Source: CAZUFB01 sp048173955 (GTDB taxonomy: Bacteria; Actinomycetota; Coriobacteriia; Coriobacteriales; UMGS124). Taken from it: DNA of 30,799 nt. Location of the stretch: contig DBEYOB010000073.1 in assembly GCA_048173955.1 (NCBI GenBank), positions 1 to 30,799 of the forward strand, written 5' to 3'. The first letter of the stretch is position 1; the number at the start of each line of letters is the position of its first letter. Under the pieces are notes generated by a model, which was not told the DNA's origin, did not search any database, and saw only the letters and a program-made list of their open reading frames with translations. The position numbers and the translations under genes were made by a program. This document shows positions 29,775 through 30,799 of this stretch, one piece after another.

Positions 29775-30728
29775 CTACGGATTCGGTGCTGCCGCGCGCC
29801 GCAGTGCGCCCAAGCGCGGCCGGGAGCGGAGCAGGGCGAGGCGCCCGCGCAGCCCCGTCGCCTCGACGGGCACGTAGGCGGTCACGTAGAGGCCGCCGTG
29901 CATGGGGAGGCAGTCGGCGAAGAACGCGCCGGGCAGGGCTCGCAGCCCCTGCGCCTGCATGAAGGATGCGAGCGCGGTGCGCGCCGTGCGGTCGCCGTCC
30001 AGGTTGGAGTGCTCGGCGCCGAGGCATTTCCACGAGATGCGAGCGCAGGTGCAGGGCCCGACGGCTTGGGCCGCGGCAACCTGTTCGACGTCGAGCTCCG
30101 GGATGGCCCGGGCGATGTTCGCAGGCACGACATGGCAATCCAGCGGGTCGAGGGGTTGCGGGCCGAAGAAGTCGCCGGCGACTACGCCGCCGCGCGACGA
30201 GACGGGCGCCAGCCGGAACAGCGCCTGGTTCGCCTTGTCGTCGACGATGCCGAGGTGTTCCGATTGAGGCGAGGCGGGGGCTCTGCCCCAGGATGCCTGC
30301 TCGGACTCTGCGATGTTACGAAAGCACAGCAGCCGTTCGACTTGGCACAGCTCGGGTACGAGCATGGCCCCGTCGCCGTACAGGTGCGCCAGATGCGCGG
30401 CGGCGCGGGCGTACGTGTCGAGCCATCTCTTCTGGCGGTCGCTTTCTTCCAGGCAGTGACCCACCATGGAGTCCAGGTCCAGGTCTCCGCCGACGACGAG
30501 CGCGCTGGCGTCGGCGACCGAGTAGCCGGCGTTCTTGAGGATGGTGCACTCGTAGACGTGTTCGACGTCGGCGGTGGTGTAGAGGCGGTATCCCGAGCCG
30601 TCCATGCGCTCCGGCGCGACGAGGCCGATTTCTTCGTAGTGGCGCATCGCGCTGCGCGAAATCCCCAGCGAGGAGAGAATCGCCCCCGTGGTCAGGACCA
30701 TCTGCTGCTTCATCTGCTCGTACCGCAT
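29775..30728 (-). CDS. MerR-family transcriptional regulator with large effector domain
   Basis: The protein is 317 residues from ATG 30726-30728 (AAGGGGTGTTGC upstream); an ATG 16 codons earlier lacks a site. The N-terminus (about 8-80) is a MerR winged helix: GAILSSLGISRSAMRHYEEIG, then GYRLYTTADVEHVYECTIL and LKNAGYSVADASALV. A helical linker (about 85-125) leads to a ~190-residue C-terminal domain with several Cys (CTCARISWKCLG) and the GGLYVTAYVP ending, reminiscent of GyrI-like effector-binding domains; the similarity is weak. MerR proteins with such domains act as ligand-sensing activators that twist a 19-bp-spaced promoter. It precedes the flavoprotein at 27535-29463 on the same strand and probably controls it. 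The ligand may be the flavoprotein's substrate. Confidence 0.85.
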   Translation of the reverse strand: MRYEQMKQQMVLTTGAILSSLGISRSAMRHYEEIGLVAPERMDGSGYRLYTTADVEHVYECTILKNAGYSVADASALVVGGDLDLDSMVGHCLEESDRQKRWLDTYARAAAHLAHLYGDGAMLVPELCQVERLLCFRNIAESEQASWGRAPASPQSEHLGIVDDKANQALFRLAPVSSRGGVVAGDFFGPQPLDPLDCHVVPANIARAIPELDVEQVAAAQAVGPCTCARISWKCLGAEHSNLDGDRTARTALASFMQAQGLRALPGAFFADCLPMHGGLYVTAYVPVEATGLRGRLALLRSRPRLGALRRAAAPNP

Positions 30729-30799
30729 GCAACACCCCTTGCTGCGCCGCGCATCCCTTATCCACCAGGGTAGCACAAACGTCCGGCGTGCTGTTCAGA

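Overview
The window is GC-rich (clearly above 60% by eye, with a few AT-rich intergenic islands). Its gene content points to an anaerobic actinobacterium of the class Coriobacteriia, most like gut Eggerthellaceae. The reasons are three intact twin-arginine (Tat) exported FAD flavoproteins of the fumarate-reductase/urocanate-reductase superfamily plus the remains of a fourth, a LuxR-type regulator beside one of them, and the high-GC codon use. The lineage is inferred from content; there is no rRNA or other phylogenetic marker here. No tRNA, rRNA, CRISPR array, intact insertion sequence or prophage was seen.

Layout. 1-4430: the end of a LuxR-type regulator; a Tat flavoprotein; a padR plus HAAS/DUF1700-like membrane protein operon behind a promoter whose -10 lies in a palindrome. 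4570-8710: a C69 dipeptidase, a YhbY-type RNA-binding protein with an RGG/RS-rich tail, an AT-rich intergenic stretch, and an exported coiled-coil protein with a CHAP-like hydrolase domain. 8830-12863: a Tat flavoprotein transcribed divergently from a flavodiiron protein with a C-terminal rubredoxin and, unusually, an N-terminal Tat signal. 12901-18358: two related 220-230 bp near-palindromic repeats bracket an SOS-type translesion polymerase (uvrX/umuC-like) with its YolD partner, a tandem-GNAT acetyltransferase and an MFS exporter. 18583-20273: a Schlafen/AlbA_2 regulator preceded by an array of TGACGTAA repeats. 20496-22038: a Nif11-leader-like peptide with a Cys-rich tail and a secreted two-repeat protein. 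22623-26012: a KUP potassium transporter divergent from a ferric-reductase-like membrane cytochrome. 26013-27229: repeats, a decayed flavoprotein start and a second Nif11-leader-like peptide. 27535-30728: a Tat flavoprotein with a C-terminal FMN-binding domain, and a MerR regulator upstream.

How the genes may work together. Much of the window concerns redox chemistry outside the membrane: exported FAD/FMN reductases, an exported flavodiiron-rubredoxin fusion, a membrane cytochrome, and local regulators (LuxR, MerR) beside individual reductases. The most unusual items are the exported flavodiiron protein, the pair of orphan Nif11-leader peptides with zinc-ribbon-like tails, the palindromic repeat pair around the SOS mutagenesis genes, and the repeat array upstream of the AlbA_2 gene.
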